Shown: positions 1-13,530, counted from the first letter of the stretch. The stretch is DNA of 64,000 nucleotides from Panagrolaimus kolymaensis (GCA_028622995.1 JAJQJQ010000005.1:5704001-5768000); one strand, 5' to 3'. The notes: generated from the letters alone by a model not told the origin. Program-made: numbers and translations.

Positions 1-462
1 AACGAGTTTTACTTGGAATTTTAACTATTTTTTGTAGTGGTAAGAATTTTAGGAATTTCGTTTTATGGTTTTTCAAAACTATGAGTTTTTAGAAGCAAAT
101 AATATGTCGCGTGAAGGAAGGCAAACATTAAGAAAGGTTCGAAGTCGATATATTGATGCTTTGAGATTGCATTTACTGAATCGATTTGGAATTGAAAATG
201 AGATAGAACTTGCTACAAGAATTGGATCCCAAATCCTTATGATTGCTTCAATTTCGGTTTGTCCTTTTTAAAACTGAATGAATAATATTTTAATGACGTT
301 TATTCGAATTTTTAGGAACTTGTTTTACTCACCGGTGATAATCTTCGTTTAAATGAGGTACTTAGCTCAGATTCATATACTCCTTGGGGTGATGCTGTTC
401 GATGCATGTATAGCAAAATGTATAATAAGCAAACAAGCAGCTTAGCAAATAAACAAAATTAG
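1..462 (+). CDS. Nuclear hormone receptor, C-terminal ligand-binding part (5' truncated)
   Basis: The window opens inside this gene. Inferred exons are <1-39, 93-256 and 316-462, and the phases agree across both introns. The visible protein is about 115 residues, mostly helical, and carries the pattern found at the end of nematode nuclear-receptor ligand-binding domains: an acidic-LSREGRQTLRKVR-like segment, an RYIDALRLHLL helix, then a RIGSQILMIASIS helix and ELVLLTGDNLRLNEVL. It would act in the nucleus as a transcription factor, but the DNA-binding domain lies outside the window, so the subfamily cannot be assigned. The family call rests on motif resemblance alone. The first exon boundary (donor at 40) is inferred. 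Confidence 0.75.
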
Positions 463-2305
463 CTTCTTATTGTTCTATTACTTTTTAATATATTTTTTTT
501 CACTTATGCTAGCTATCTAGGATATTCCATAATCACCTCAGGGAATTTCATCAATAAAAAAACATAGGGTATAATTTATTTTTTGGATTTTAGCTTTTAA
601 ATTGTAATACATCTAATGCTGGCAAACTCAATGAAATCCTTCGACTTCCTGCTTTCGGTTATCCACCTTCTTCTTCGTCTGCAATTTAAATAAAAATAAA
701 CCTCAAAAAAGCACATCAATTCATCAATTCCTTCAAAAAAATCCTCATTATATTATTGTTATTACTCTTTCTCACCTCTTTGCTTGCCTCGATGCATTCC
801 ATTGTTTCAAGGTCTCTCATCTTCTCCTCTTCTTTTGATAATGCTCAAAAATCATTATTATTTTATTAATTGTAAATATTGAAAAGAAAAAAACTACAAG
901 TATTAATTAAATTTACAGACACATGAACATTTAATAGATTTTATAGAAGAAATAATTATTAGTTGTTAATAAATAATTTAAATTTAAAAGTTTTGTAACA
1001 ATTTTGATCCCCGATATGTCATATATAAAAAATTATAATTCCTTTCATGTCCAAGCCCTGGGCCTTATTAAAATGAATGCGATCATTGAGCCTTAAATTT
1101 ATTTCTTGTTCATTAAACAATGAGACCTAATTTTATGGATAAAAACACCATACGTAAAAAAATATATTCCAAAAAAGCGGGATTTAATATTTTTAATGAT
1201 CTTTGTTGTCCTCTTTTTGCATAAAATCTCAAAACCCGAATCTCCTCTCATCATCCATTCCTTCTTAATCATCAAAACAATAGATAGCCAAGAAGTAAAA
1301 AGAAAAAAAAGAAGCAAACAAAGATCAGAACAATTTTTCTTCTTCTTCTGGAACTTTTTTATTTTTGATTTGCTGTTACACATGCATCCTTCATTTTCTC
1401 ACCTTTTTTATCTTATGATTTCATAAAACACAAAAGAGAAGGAGGAAAAAATGACGTTTCAAATAAATTGATATTCTAAAAATAAAATACCATTTGTTCT
1501 TCGAAAAAAAAACAATTTTAATAAAATGAAAGATTAGAAGGTGTGTAGAAAATCTCCTTTATTTTTTAATGTCAACGCATGTAGTAGTTGCGAAAAGCAG
1601 CAATTTTAAGTCCACCACTAAGAAAATACAAAATAGCGAGAGAAAAAAGAGAATGGTGGCAAATGAATGATTTAGCATATTTTCAAAAGGCTTATAGAAG
1701 CGATAGTATTTTCGAAAATCTTCTTATTGTCATCCATGAACAAATAATAAAAACATGAAAGAATTTTGTTAATAATAAATAAATGCACATTCGCTTTAAA
1801 TCAAAAATGTATTAATAAGGATATAGTAATAACTCGAAAGAATGGTAGGATTATCGAAGAGTGTTTTGTTATTTTTGTATTAGCCTTGAGAAGCTTTTCT
1901 CGCGTGTTATTATTTTTTATTTTAAAGAGAGTTCCATCAAATTAATTATTTCTGGTTTTCCGTAATTTTGTATTTTGCAAAATTAAAAACCAAAACTTTG
2001 AACGAAAAACTTTAAATTATTTTTCACCTGGTTTCTAATAATTTAGTCATGTTTATAGTTGCATGAAAGCAAATAATAAATTCTTTAATATTTTACAGAC
2101 ACTTTATAAAGGATACTGTAAATTAAATAAAGGTAAATAGAGTAAAGGTTTCAGCGAATGACGCTCATTGTCGACGATGATAAAATTCATTAAAAAATAT
2201 TGCATAAAAGGTTTTTGTAATTTTAAAAGTGGATTAATTCTTTGATTAAAAAAAAGGTTGGAAAAATAATTTAAGAAGCTTGTTGCTTTACAGCTAAGAA
2301 TTATA
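463..2305. other. Gene-free AT-rich spacer
   Basis: No open frame here has coding character. The forward and reverse frames around 1099-1426 are runs of lysine, phenylalanine and serine from A/T tracts. I see no tRNA-like cloverleaf and no clear repeat before the hairpin element at 2306. Confidence 0.6.
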
Positions 2306-2753
2306 TTAAAGGAACAAGACTATTTGATGCCTTTTCGAAAATTTCGATACTGGGGCTGGGAGGAACAGTTGGGGCGGCGCGTGTTTGAATTACCGTGTCA
2401 CCTTCTGTCTTACAATCCGTTACCAGGTTGTTTGAACAAAGAAGGGAAGGGAAGAGAAGAGAAGGGAAGAGAAAGTGGTGTTTCTAGCACGAAAGTTTCA
2501 TTGCTTTGAAATTTTCAAAAATTTTCGAAAAATTGAAAAAAATTCGAAAGTTTTCGAAAATTTCATTCAAACGAAACTTTCGTGCTAGAAACACCACTTT
2601 CTCTTCCCTTCTCTTCTCTTCCCTTCCCTTCTTTGTTCAAACAACCTGGTAACGGATTGTACACGGTAATTCAAACACGCGCCGCCCCAACTCTTCCTCC
2701 CAGCCCCAGTATCGAAATTTTCGAAAAGGCATCAAATAGTCTTGTTCCTTTAA
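2306..2753. mobile_element. Long-hairpin MITE-like foldback element with TTAA ends
   Basis: A 448-bp palindrome. The left arm (2306-2499) and right arm (2573-2753) are near-perfect reverse complements around a roughly 70-bp A/T-rich loop. The left arm carries a 12-14 bp insertion near 2400 that the right arm lacks. Both ends read TTAA then AGGAACAAG going inward, which suggests a TTAA target as used by piggyBac-type transposases. No transposase is encoded, so the element is non-autonomous. The open frames reported across it are purine-rich repeat translations. The inner arm (TTTCTAGCACGAAAGTTTC) recurs, slightly changed, in the element at 61871. Confidence 0.8.
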
Positions 2754-4826
2754 CTTATGTTTTTTTACATATTTCGTAATTAGCGCAACAAATACATATC
2801 TTTTCAACCGAAAAAAATAAGAGTTTTGTCTTCAGCCATTGAAATGAATTTCAAAATTATTCGATAATATTTTTGAAAATTTTTGTGCCATTTTAAGATA
2901 TATTAAAAATAGTAATCGCTGCTAAAAAATTTCATACGCTTGTTTGCTTCATAATTTCTATGCCAAAACATTACAGATTATACGGTATCGATTCCTAGCT
3001 TTTATAATAACTACTTTTTTCTCCAACGCTACATGACGTTTTTGTAGTGTCGAAAAAAAAGTTGATAGCTGCTTGTAAGAAAGAAAAAAATATTTTGCAT
3101 AAGAGTTCAAAAAGTAAACTTTTTATTTTCCGCAACTTTGCATTATTATTTATTTTGTTTGGCTTTTTTAATCGTCATTTTTTTCACACTAAAATGCTTT
3201 CAAGAAAAAAAACTTTATGTTAAAATAATTCTAAAAATGAGCAGCAAAAAAATGTGAATTGCAATTTCGGCATTCGCAGCTGCAACTTCATTTTTTCTGC
3301 AAAAAATAAAACCTTTGCTAAAATTATTCGTTCCAATTGACAAACGACAAACATTTGCTTTTTTTTGCATTTTCAACTTTAAACTTTTATATGCCTTTTT
3401 TGACGCACCAACTTCATGGCTTTTTCTTGTTTGTTTATATTTTAAATGGCTTTTTTTTGAAGAGGAGGCCAAATAAAAAAAGGTTTTTAAATGGAATGCC
3501 ATTTTGTCTTCAAAGAAATCAAAGGTGTCCACATTTTTTTATTTTATTTTCATGGTGTTTCACCTTTTCTCCCACTCAAAAAAAAAAAGAAGCCGTGATG
3601 TTTCTGATTTTTTTCTTCTTCCATCGATTGCATGTTCGTTTTTTTTATTGTTTCGTGATTCTTTATTCTTTCTTTATCCTCCCATCTTTCTTTCTCTTTC
3701 CTTGTTGTCAACATTTATTTAATGGTTACAGAACAAGCTGGATGAGCTACTTGCTACCTTTCTGTTTATGGTGGTGGACAAACTTTTTTTGAGTGAAAAG
3801 TTGCGTGATTTTCTTTTTTATTTTTGCAATTGGACACGATCCATGTTGTAGAGCTGCTACATAAAAAATGCCTAACAAAATATAGGGATGATGTCTTCGG
3901 ATATTTTTTTTCTTCAGAAGGCAGTTTGCTGGCTATTACGACATTGTCTGAGACACAGATGGAGGAAATGATTTGCACTTTGATGAGATAACCACCGCCA
4001 CGGGATGTCCGTCAGCCCGATGTTGAAGGAAAGGAAGAAGAAGAAACGCGATTTTTTATTCCAAACAAAACGGGCGGTCCATCACCATCCATTGCATGAA
4101 GATTATCTTATAGCCTCCTCGTTTTTCATGTATCTGACTCATTTCCACAAAAAAAGCTTTAACTTTTCTCCTCGACGCTCTTTTCCAAGATAAGATTGAT
4201 CATTAGATCCTTCAAACATAAAAGAAAAACAATGTCTTCATATTTTTTATGATGACCGAATTATTACATTTGTTCGCGTCATTTTTATATTTTTTGTTGC
4301 CGTCATAAACTATTATATGGTATTTGTTGATTCCATATTTAGGCACACTTTGGTGTTAGTCCTTTTCTTTCTTTTTTGCCGCCGCTAAAATACAAAATCT
4401 GTTTAGTTATTCGGCTTGCTCCATCTTACAGTTTATTTGTTTTTATTAGTCCATCTTTCTCTCTCTCTCTTTACTTCTGCTTCCGAAAGCTGCTTGCCTT
4501 CCATTGTCGTCACTAACTTCTTTTCTACTTGCTTATTTTCTTTTCTCCTTTTGTTGTGGGTGAACCGTATTTGTTGCATTCCTTCTCCTTATTTTAACCG
4601 TCACAAAAGATTATTTTTCTTTCCTTTTTATCTTGAATCGGATTTTCATATTGACGCACTTACAAAATCTTTCAAATTTATAATAAATATGCTCAAAGAT
4701 ATTGAGAAAATGAAGTATTCACAATATTTTTCGGGTTCTCGTGCGGGTGACTTCGAATGTGAAGTTTGAATAAATTTATATTTAATTTTATAGATCACTT
4801 TTTCACTAGCCGAGAAAGAAAATATT
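2754..4826. other. Gene-free spacer upstream of the paired-domain gene
   Basis: Pyrimidine-rich low-complexity DNA. Frames such as 3337-3792 are dominated by Phe, Ser and Lys and lack exon signals. A TTTTATAG acceptor sits shortly before the ATG at 4827 and could be a trans-splice or 5' UTR acceptor. Confidence 0.55.
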
Positions 4827-6768
4827 ATGGCTCTTACTCTTGGTGTCCCATCTGCTTTCACACCTGTGACATCTTCTTCGATGCAGGGTGGTGTAGGAGA
4901 GCCATCAACCAATTTGTCATCATATATGCCACCTTCATCGAGTATTCATCTACCAAATCAACCCACAACCTTTCGGTCTTTAGCTGAAGTAGCTTATCTT
5001 GAATATGCCATGTATTTTCTTCTTAATGTAAGTTTTCCTCCTTTAAATTGAAACCAGAAGTTGTAGGCAAAAAAAAGTGTGCTATTGTTTTATTCTTCTT
5101 TTCTTTATTCTTTCTTTATTTCTTTTTGCTTCAATGATTATTTATGTTTGTTTGAAGCATTTTTTGCGTACATCTTCCTTTTTTTTCTCCTTGATTATGC
5201 AATCGCGCGACAGTCCTTGTTTTGGGATAAATAGAAGAAAAGAGGTGATTGCCGCTGGCAGATTTTTGAAGAGAAGGAAAAAAAGCCGGTTCGCTCCCTC
5301 CAGGCATATGTCATAACTTTGAATCGGACAAGGGCCAGCGTGCAAGTAACACATCGTGTTTCTAAATAACAAAAGTGGCTGGACTCTGACTAGATTTGGC
5401 CATCTTTTTCTTTTTTTACGCATAAAAGGAAATCCGCTGGGGGCGATCAAATCAGAAAAAAAGTAGGCCAAGTCAGGAAAGAAAAAGAAAAGAATTACTA
5501 TTTTGTTTCGTTGATTTGCAAAGAAGAAGGAACCAACTGGTTTTGTTGTTGTTGAAAGAGATATTTGAAAGATGTTCCGAATAAAAAAAAAGTTATGGTA
5601 ATCTCTTTCCTTTCTTTCACCTGAGGGCACCAAAATGGCATGAAAAAGCTGGTTTTAACGAAGGAAAGGGGAAAAAGGAATTTGTAGTACCTATTTTTAA
5701 ATCACCTTCAGTTATTCCCTAAAAAAGAGAAGCATTATTATTTCATACATACGTCAATGAAGGGAGATCATCAGAACTATGAGCTAAAGCTAATCACAAA
5801 CAAAAAACTTCTTTATTTATTTATTTTTCATTTCGGTTTTAACGATTTGGATTAGCAAGACAAAAGTACATTATCACAAATGAGAGAATTAAGCCTGTTT
5901 TTTGTCTTCTTCTCTGAAACATTAGACAAAATTAAAAGTGTTTAATTTTTTTAGCAACAAAATAATGCCAATGCTTTGCTTGCTGCCGCAGCTGCCGCTG
6001 CAGCTACAACCAATGGAGGGCTTGCAAAACCCACACCAATTCAACCCTATCATTTGCCTTCGCCTTTAATTCACTTAAATCCACCAATGAAACCTTTATC
6101 TGCTTCCGATATTATTGCTGCTAGCAAAGATTTACTTCCATCCAAGCCTCAACTCATCGTGACTGATGAACTCAATTATCTTCATAATTCCATTTGTAAG
6201 TTTTTACTACAAACTTTTCAATTACACTTACTAAATAAATATTTTTTAGCCAAAAATAAACTTGGTCGCTCTTATAATCCCGGCCGACCTTTAGCAATGG
6301 CTGATCGACAACGCATCTTAGAATTATATGAAAAAGGTCACAAAATTTCACACATTGCTCGAATCATTGGGGTAACCCATTCTTGTGTTAGTAAAATCAT
6401 GACTCGGTAAGCTTTAACTTCTTCACAAACTTTTTTAAACTCTCTTTATTTTTAGTTACCGTCGAACGGGTTCAATGCATCCTCGTTCAGCTCAACAATC
6501 TAAAAAGCATTCCCTTGCATCTTCATCTGGATCAATTTCTTCCAGTTCATTTTCGAGTGGTCAATCTTCTGCTTCTTTATCACCTCCACATTCTTCAAAT
6601 ATTTCATTTAGCGGTAGCAGTAGCTATGATTCATCCTCAGATTCTTCTTCATCCAATTCGCTTTCAACTCCAACTTCGGGAATTTTACCTCGAAGTGAAG
6701 GAATTGCGATCTCATCCTCTCTATTTCTTCCTAAACCGGTGCCACTTTCTCTTCTTCAAAAATGCTAG
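4827..6768 (+). CDS. N-terminal paired-domain (PAI-only) transcription factor, npax-like
   Basis: Exons 4827-5027, 5955-6195, 6250-6406 and 6456-6768 join with matching phases to give 303 residues. Residues about 153-206 form the N-terminal (PAI) helix-turn-helix of a paired domain: GRSYNPGRPLAMADRQRI, then a recognition helix containing HSCVSKIM, then YRRTGS. No second (RED) subdomain and no homeodomain follow; the rest is an alanine tract (near residue 75) and a serine-rich tail. C. elegans has npax genes with this reduced layout, so that is the best match. It is expected to bind DNA in the nucleus. The first intron is unusually long (927 bp) and may hold regulatory sequence. The start was chosen because it lies just after an acceptor-like TTTTATAG and gives an in-frame first exon. 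Confidence 0.85.
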
Positions 6769-9700
6769 TCTTTTTATACAAAAAAACATGATTTCTTTAT
6801 TTACTCTTAAAAGTTTTAATTTTACAATAGTTGTTTCTTGCTTTCATTTTTCTTTTACATTTTCATTAGGATTTCACTGTAATTTTTCAACTCATTTCTG
6901 TACATAACGAGGTCATTTATGTATATGCAAAAAAATATATTAAAGGTACAAAGAAATTTGATTTAAAACATACAAATAAGAGGCTATTATTGAGAAAGAA
7001 AATAAATAATTTAGATTGAACGAACCAAAAAAAAATAAAAAGATGCTATTAACCTTTACTGTAAAATTAAAAATATAAAATAAATTTTAGAATAATAAAT
7101 GAAAGAAGATTGGTAGCTTTCATGGCCATCTCTGCATAAAACATCTTTTAACTAATTGTATCCAGCTGCTTTTTTAATTTTAAATTAAAAAAGAAGAAAT
7201 TCTTGATTGAGGATGAAACAGCAAGACTTCAATGTTTCCTCGTATTAAAAAAACCAGTTTCGCCCACAATTTTTTTTGTGACAAGCAAAGAACAACGTCC
7301 AATTCCGGAACATTGTCTTTTATGTGCAGTGCTTCAATTTTTTTGAAAAATGGTTCTTTCATGTTTTAAAAGTTTCTGTATTTTGTGAATGAAAGAAAAT
7401 ATGTGGACGTACTTTTGAATTTTATTATAAAATTTCTCAAAGTCATTTATTATTTATTTTTTGTTATGATTGCACTATTTTTCTAATTTTCTTAATCTTT
7501 ACAAAAGCTATTATTTTTTTACTTCTTTAAAACATATTTTGCTTTATCTCGTAAAGACAATAAGGCTCATTTCAATGATTTTCGATAATTTTGGGATTCA
7601 GAGAAGGTTTAAAAAATAATAACACGATTTAAAAACAAAGAATGTATATTTACTTACTATTTCATGAAATCATATTATTGTTTTTCTAAATTCGATATTT
7701 AAAGTTACTTTCGTTACATTACTAAAGAATTCAGTTTGTTCCAAAGTTTTATAGTTTCTAAACCTCCAAGAATTTCTTTAATTCTTTTTCTTTCTAAATT
7801 TTATATTTTTTCTCCTTCTCAAACTTATTAGAACAACAACCTCTTTCGTCTGCTTTCACGTAATACGATTATTTTATGATTGTCGTCTTATTTAGTCTCC
7901 AAGATTAATACTTTTTTTGACTAATCAAGTTTTTTCTTTAAAAAAATCCTCTTTGTTCTTTGTAAGTTTTTAACTTTAAAATTTTTTAAGCCTTGAATGA
8001 AAAAAAGAAAGGGAATTATACAGTCTTATTATTTATATATGTTGCCAAAAGCAATCAATAAAAAAGTGTGAATTTTAAATGAAAAAAAAAATCATAAAAT
8101 GTTCCAATTTTTATTCAGACACTTCTCAAATAAAAAAAAAGAGGGATTACATACATGCACAATCGATGAGAGAGGAAAAAAGAGGAAAAGACCAGTTGTA
8201 ATAATAATACAACACACAAAAAACGAGGTCTCAAATAGTTACAATTCTCCCTTTCATTTTTTTTTTTATTTTCATATTTTATTGTTGTTTTCTCTTTTTA
8301 TTTTATTTTTAGGAATAAAAAATATATTGAATGGAACATGTCATAACAATGAAATATATTTAAGCCTCTAATCAAAATAAAAAGAAGGCGATGCCAGGAA
8401 CTCAATGTTCTTCTTCTTTGACATCATTCATACATTTTTGCTTATATTTGCTTTTACTTTTTGTTTGTTTTTGCATACCTTATTTTTTAAAGTAAAATAA
8501 TAACACTGGCTTGCTTCTATTTTTAATAGTTTTTTGTTCTCGCCTGATTTAAGGAGGTTCTCCTACAACCGATATAATATTTTTTTATTCACAGCCGGAA
8601 TCAATTTAGCATTTTCTGTACAGTGAACATAGCATATTTAGAATCATGGGGTTAAAAATTTATTTATTGTTAAGTCTTGCTTTAAATATAAAACTTTACC
8701 AAAATTCATAAAATCCCCGGATAAATTTAACTTTTATACGATACTCTAAATTCATGTGGCGTAATTACGCAATTGTACAAATTTTTATATAAAACTAGTT
8801 CTTCATATAAAAATAACATTTTTATAAACAGTCGGGGTTCTTAATATAACATAAATAAATATTCTTTAATTAATGTAATTTACAAAAAAAACTGATGAGT
8901 GTTGGGAAATTGAATGAACGGGTTAAGGCACTAAAGTCAACCTTCATTTCTCCCTTTTTTGCTTTTAGCAAAAATCCAATCATTTTTTTACGATCGAAAA
9001 ATTGTGATGTTTAAAAAGCCATCATCTCAATCGATGTGAGGAAGTTCAAATAAATTTGAATAGTGCCTGTCTCCCTCTCTTCCTTCCATCGCTTTTCGGT
9101 CCATTGAATCGAGCTCAAGGCCATTATCAAATTTTCTTTTTGAGTTTTTTTTTCTTCGTTGCTGCGTCTCTAAACCAAAAATGCCCCGCGCAAAAAATTT
9201 CTCTATTCTTTTTTCTTGTCAATTTTCAAATTTACTTCGATTTTTTCTGATCTTATGATATCCCTTCCTTCTCGTGTATGTGTCTTTCCAAAAAATCCCC
9301 TTAGGCAGCCATAACATATATTTTTAAATGGGATGGATTTATTCCAGCTGATGCTGTCTATCTTCTTTTCTTTCTTTCTCTTTTTGGAAAACGCTTCATT
9401 TTATTTTTCGAACGGAACTTTTTTGTGAAATAAATGTTTTAAAAAAGCTTTGATGAATGATTGCTTCTTTTCCCCAAGGTTTCTTTCCAACAAGTTTTAT
9501 CCCATTTTTCTGCTTTATTTTTCTCATTCACATCCATCCACATTTATTTATTAGATTGTTGATTTGCTTAATGGCTTCTTCTATTTTTAATGATCATAAA
9601 ACCTGAATAATATTGTTTTCATTTTGAATACTTTTTTATATTTTTTATCATAAAGCTTTTATTCTGCCATTGCTTTTTCATATGTGTTTTGTTTTCTTTC

Positions 9701-9980
9701 TTGGCAAAAAAACCACCGATTTTAGTCGAATTTTTCATCATAAAAGTTGTTAAACCCGGATATGCTTAAAACTGCTTATGTAAATAAAAAATTTTAACGA
9801 CCTTTATTATGACTTTGTGGCCTTTTTTGCTATCATCTTGCACTTGACCTTTTACAACTTTGTTGAGAAAAAATAAATATCAGCATTAAAATACATTTAC
9901 TCTTTTTTCCAAAACAACCAAACGTGTTCACGTTTGTTTGACCCTAACCGTGATAAGCTTTTTATTACGCTTCATATAAT
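6769..9980. other. Gene-free spacer
   Basis: Mostly T/A-rich DNA without credible coding exons. It is the first half of a 6.7-kb gap between the paired-domain gene and the MAP kinase. I see no tRNA, no array and no element with clear ends before 9981. Confidence 0.5.
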
Positions 9981-10628
9981 TAGAGACGTGCATGCACCCT
10001 TGCAACGCTAGTGTTCCCTCCACTTTTTTTCTGCCAATGTAATGATTTCAAAAGGATTACAGTAGAAATTTTTTTTGCTTAATTTTTTTTATTTTTCTTT
10101 TACTTATAATATGTAAAATTCTTATCGTACATTCCGAATATGCTAATTTTGGGAAAGGTTGATTCTCTCAAAATGATCAAAACTTGCAAAAACATAGTTT
10201 TTTGACTCGTTTACCTCTTATTCCGCCCTATTCCAACGAGTTACTTATACCGTCGGATAGAGAATTCAATTTTATAAATATAGGAAAAATTACAACTTCG
10301 CAGAACATCGCAAACCCATTCATTTTAAAGAAAAACTATTTTTGTAATTATAAAATCCTTGAAAAAATGCTTTTTTGATAGGCAAATGTATTTTGGCGTT
10401 ATGCTGCAAAGAGCAAACTCATTGAAAAGCTCCTTTGATGAAGAGAAGTAAATGTGTTCCTTGGCAGAAATTTTTTTAATTTTATTAAATTTTGAAATTA
10501 AATATCTCTCATTTTTTAAAAATAGAATTTAATGAAACTTTGTCATATCACTAATATTGACATTGCGGATCTTTTGAGACCAAAATTAGCGAATTTTGTT
10601 GGATATGAAAAAACCGTGCACGTCTCTA
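9981..10628. mobile_element. hAT-like non-autonomous element with 8-bp target duplication
   Basis: TAGAGACGTGCA at 9981-9992 is matched by its exact reverse complement at 10617-10628. Immediately outside lie identical 8-bp direct repeats CATATAAT at 9973-9980 and 10629-10636. Terminal repeats of about 12 bp with an 8-bp duplication are the signature of hAT-superfamily transposition. The 648-bp interior is A/T-rich and encodes no transposase; the longest frame is about 64 codons with no recognisable domain. The perfect duplication argues for a fairly recent insertion. Confidence 0.8.
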
Positions 10629-10636
10629 CATATAAT

Positions 10637-13530
10637 CAAAATTTTTATACAGAAAAAATTTGCCATTTGTGTGTGTATTTAATGAGAGAAAAAGATTAAA
10701 ATCGAGTAATTCGCAGCTTAAAACTTTCTCAATTTTTTTGTTCGTAAAATTTAAAATTTATTTTCCCATATTTTTATACAACGTTTTTAAGGACAATGTT
10801 ATCTAAAAAACCATTAAAGCTTAATTTGGGGAAGGATCCCCTGAGGGTATCAACTCTATGTTTTCTTGCTGTCTTTGTATTTAACCGCTATCACTTTTCT
10901 TTCATTTATTCCATTATATTTTTACCATAGCTTTATGATGCGTCAAACAAACCTTGCCTCTCTATCTCATTCATTTCTCTTTTTTTTCTCCCTCAAACAA
11001 ACACACCTTTTTTTTCTGCATCGCAATGTGATTTAGCTAGAGGCGAATTTTTTTTTTGCTGCATTGAGTCTCTTCCGCTTCTTTTTCTTTTATTTATTTG
11101 ATTTTTAAGTCATTGATTCTCTTATGCAACTTTCTACCTCTTCTCTTCTATTCTCGTCTTGAATGTGAATGAGATGAAAGAAGTGAGAACAATCAAATAA
11201 AATAAAAAATAATAGAAAGAAAATGCTTGATTTCTTGAAACGTTTTCCTTTACAATACTTTTTTTGTAACCATTTCGTTACAATGGAAAGAGAAGACAGA
11301 AAAATATAAACTTTTCAATTCTTTAAATTTTAACAATTATATTTTTTCGTTTTTTTTTGTTTAATTTTAAATTTTTTTCCTTGATTTTTAACTTTTGCAA
11401 GAAGTTGATGTGGCCCTAATTGTGCTCGCATTGTTGCTTTCCACAAAATTGTGATTTTGTGTGTGTGTTTTTCTTCTTTTAAAAATTGTATGGAAGCTTT
11501 CATAGACTATCTAGTCAGACCTGGCTGTAAGCCAGAAATTATGCGCGTTGCTTTGATTTTCCACCCTTTACTCTTTTTTCTTTTCTTTTCTTTTTTTTTT
11601 TGCGTCTACGAAATTTTATCAACTTTCCTCAATTTGTATTTACGTTGATACCTTTAAATATTCCTCCATGTGCTACTCTCGCTATCATTTTCGCAGCTTA
11701 AAATCACAATTTTATTTTAAACTTTCCACCTTATAAATTTTTGAACAATTATTCATACTTTTTTCTTTACTTTTTTAAGCTTGCCTCTGCTTTCGAACAA
11801 TGCGCCTCCGCATGTATCAAACTTAACCCTTTCTTACTTTGTCTCTATTAAAAAAGTGATAACTCTGTGTTTTCATTTTCACTGAATCATCCATGTTCGA
11901 AAACATACATATTTAAGCCAAAGAAAAAACATATTCTTAATTTTCGTTTCTGTGTAAAAATATTATGCTTTATTTTCTTCTGTACACTTTTTTAGTTCAC
12001 CACCTAAAAAATACAAGCATTCTTTTGCATGCTGTTTTTATTATCGGTCAGTTTTTTGAAGCAACAGCAGCATTTTAATTTAAAAGCATTTTTTGTAGTG
12101 GTGGTCACTCGTACGTACATGTATGCTTGCTTTTTTAAACAGAAAAGGCTGCTGATTCAAAAAAAATTTGATTGCTTGCTTATTTTTTTTGGAAATGAAA
12201 GCGAAATTTTGTTTTGTCGTGCTAGTGTTGATGGTGATTCTGCTCGATGTCAACCATAAAAAAGCGGCCTTTTTTCTTACAAGTTTTTTGTGTACAAACA
12301 TTTTTTTGCACAATGTTTATTTTTTTAAACTGATTTACCTCAGTAAAAGAGGGCAACATTCTAAAATGTTTTCATTTAAAATAGATAACACCGTTTTAAA
12401 ACACGGGACGATACTTTTTTTCTTCGTGAATGAAAAAAGTTTGTCGTGCTTACAATTTTTTTTGAGTTTTATGTTCTGAAACGCGTTGATGTAAGTAAAG
12501 TACGTAAAAAAATGTTTTAATCTCTTTTTTAACCTACAAAAAAAAAATTATTTTTTGTTCTATTCACCAGATTCATTGCTTACTCAGGAAAACAAACCCC
12601 CACACTCATTAACCAACTTTATTTTTTTTCGCGTTCTTCCATCTTCTAATCCCTTTTCGCTCACAACACTAACTTCAAACAGCTTTCTTCAATTTTTTAC
12701 TCTATTTTTTTAAATCATAAAACATTTTTGACGGAAGTTGTTTAACTTTGGGATTATACGTCTTTGATTTTTTTAAATGAAAAGTTCGTTCATCCTTAAA
12801 AAATTTTTGTGTTGTCTATGCTAAAGTTTTAACTTTTTTTGTCGTCGTCAATCATTTCATTCTTCATTTGTTTTGAAACATTAGGTTGGAAAAAAGGGTT
12901 AGTAAGCTTTAGAAATTGTTAAAAAGAAGTACTGTAAAGTTTTGGTGGTTTTATTGCAAACAACTTTTTAGGTTAAAAAAGCCTTTTATTTATTTATTTA
13001 TTTGTTATAGTTTTAAAAAATGCAACCTTGGTTCACCTATTTGGCCGCTAGAAACTTTTCATTTATTTTAACACCTTTTCAACCCATAATATAGCTATTT
13101 TTATTTCTTTGTAATTAACTTTCCCAGCTACCACCATTATATAAAAAAACAAAAATGATTGCCCCGATGCATCATTTTTTTTCTCTTCTTCCATCATTTT
13201 TTTCAAAAAAGCTGAAATATGTCTTTGTTTTTGAATTATTTTTTTTCTATCAAAAATCGTAAAAAAAAATTTCATTTGAAAAACGCTGCGCAAAACTAAA
13301 AATGCCTTCTTGTTTTTTTTATTAAATCAACTAACTTCGTTCAATGACTCATCTCCAATTTCTTTTCTTTAGCGATGTACAAAAAAGTTGAAAAATGATT
13401 AACGCGAATAATACTCCCTTTTTTCCTTTGATTTGATTTTTTGCGAGAAAAAAAGTAACTTTGTCATTTACCGTAGATTAAAAAAAGTATTTAGTATAGT
13501 TTTATATTTTTTTAGGTTCAAAAATAAAAT
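10637..13530. other. Gene-free spacer upstream of the MAP kinase
   Basis: Low-complexity A/T-rich DNA. It includes a short TTTA microsatellite near 12985-13003. Frames near 12029-12479 and 13063-13293 look like chance open frames. A TTTTTTTAG acceptor just before 13516 probably marks the trans-splice or 5' UTR acceptor of the kinase gene. Confidence 0.5.

Noticed and set aside
2324..2779. Two frames across the palindromic element
   Set aside because: Mirror-image translations of the hairpin arms; no protein-like features.
3215..3978. Overlapping frames of 70-151 codons on both strands
   Set aside because: Composition is Phe/Ser/Lys from pyrimidine tracts, with no motif, no consistent splice structure and mutual overlap on opposite strands.
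5142..5633. 163-codon minus-strand frame
   Set aside because: Lies wholly in the first intron of the paired-domain gene, is low in complexity and shows no domain or splice signals.
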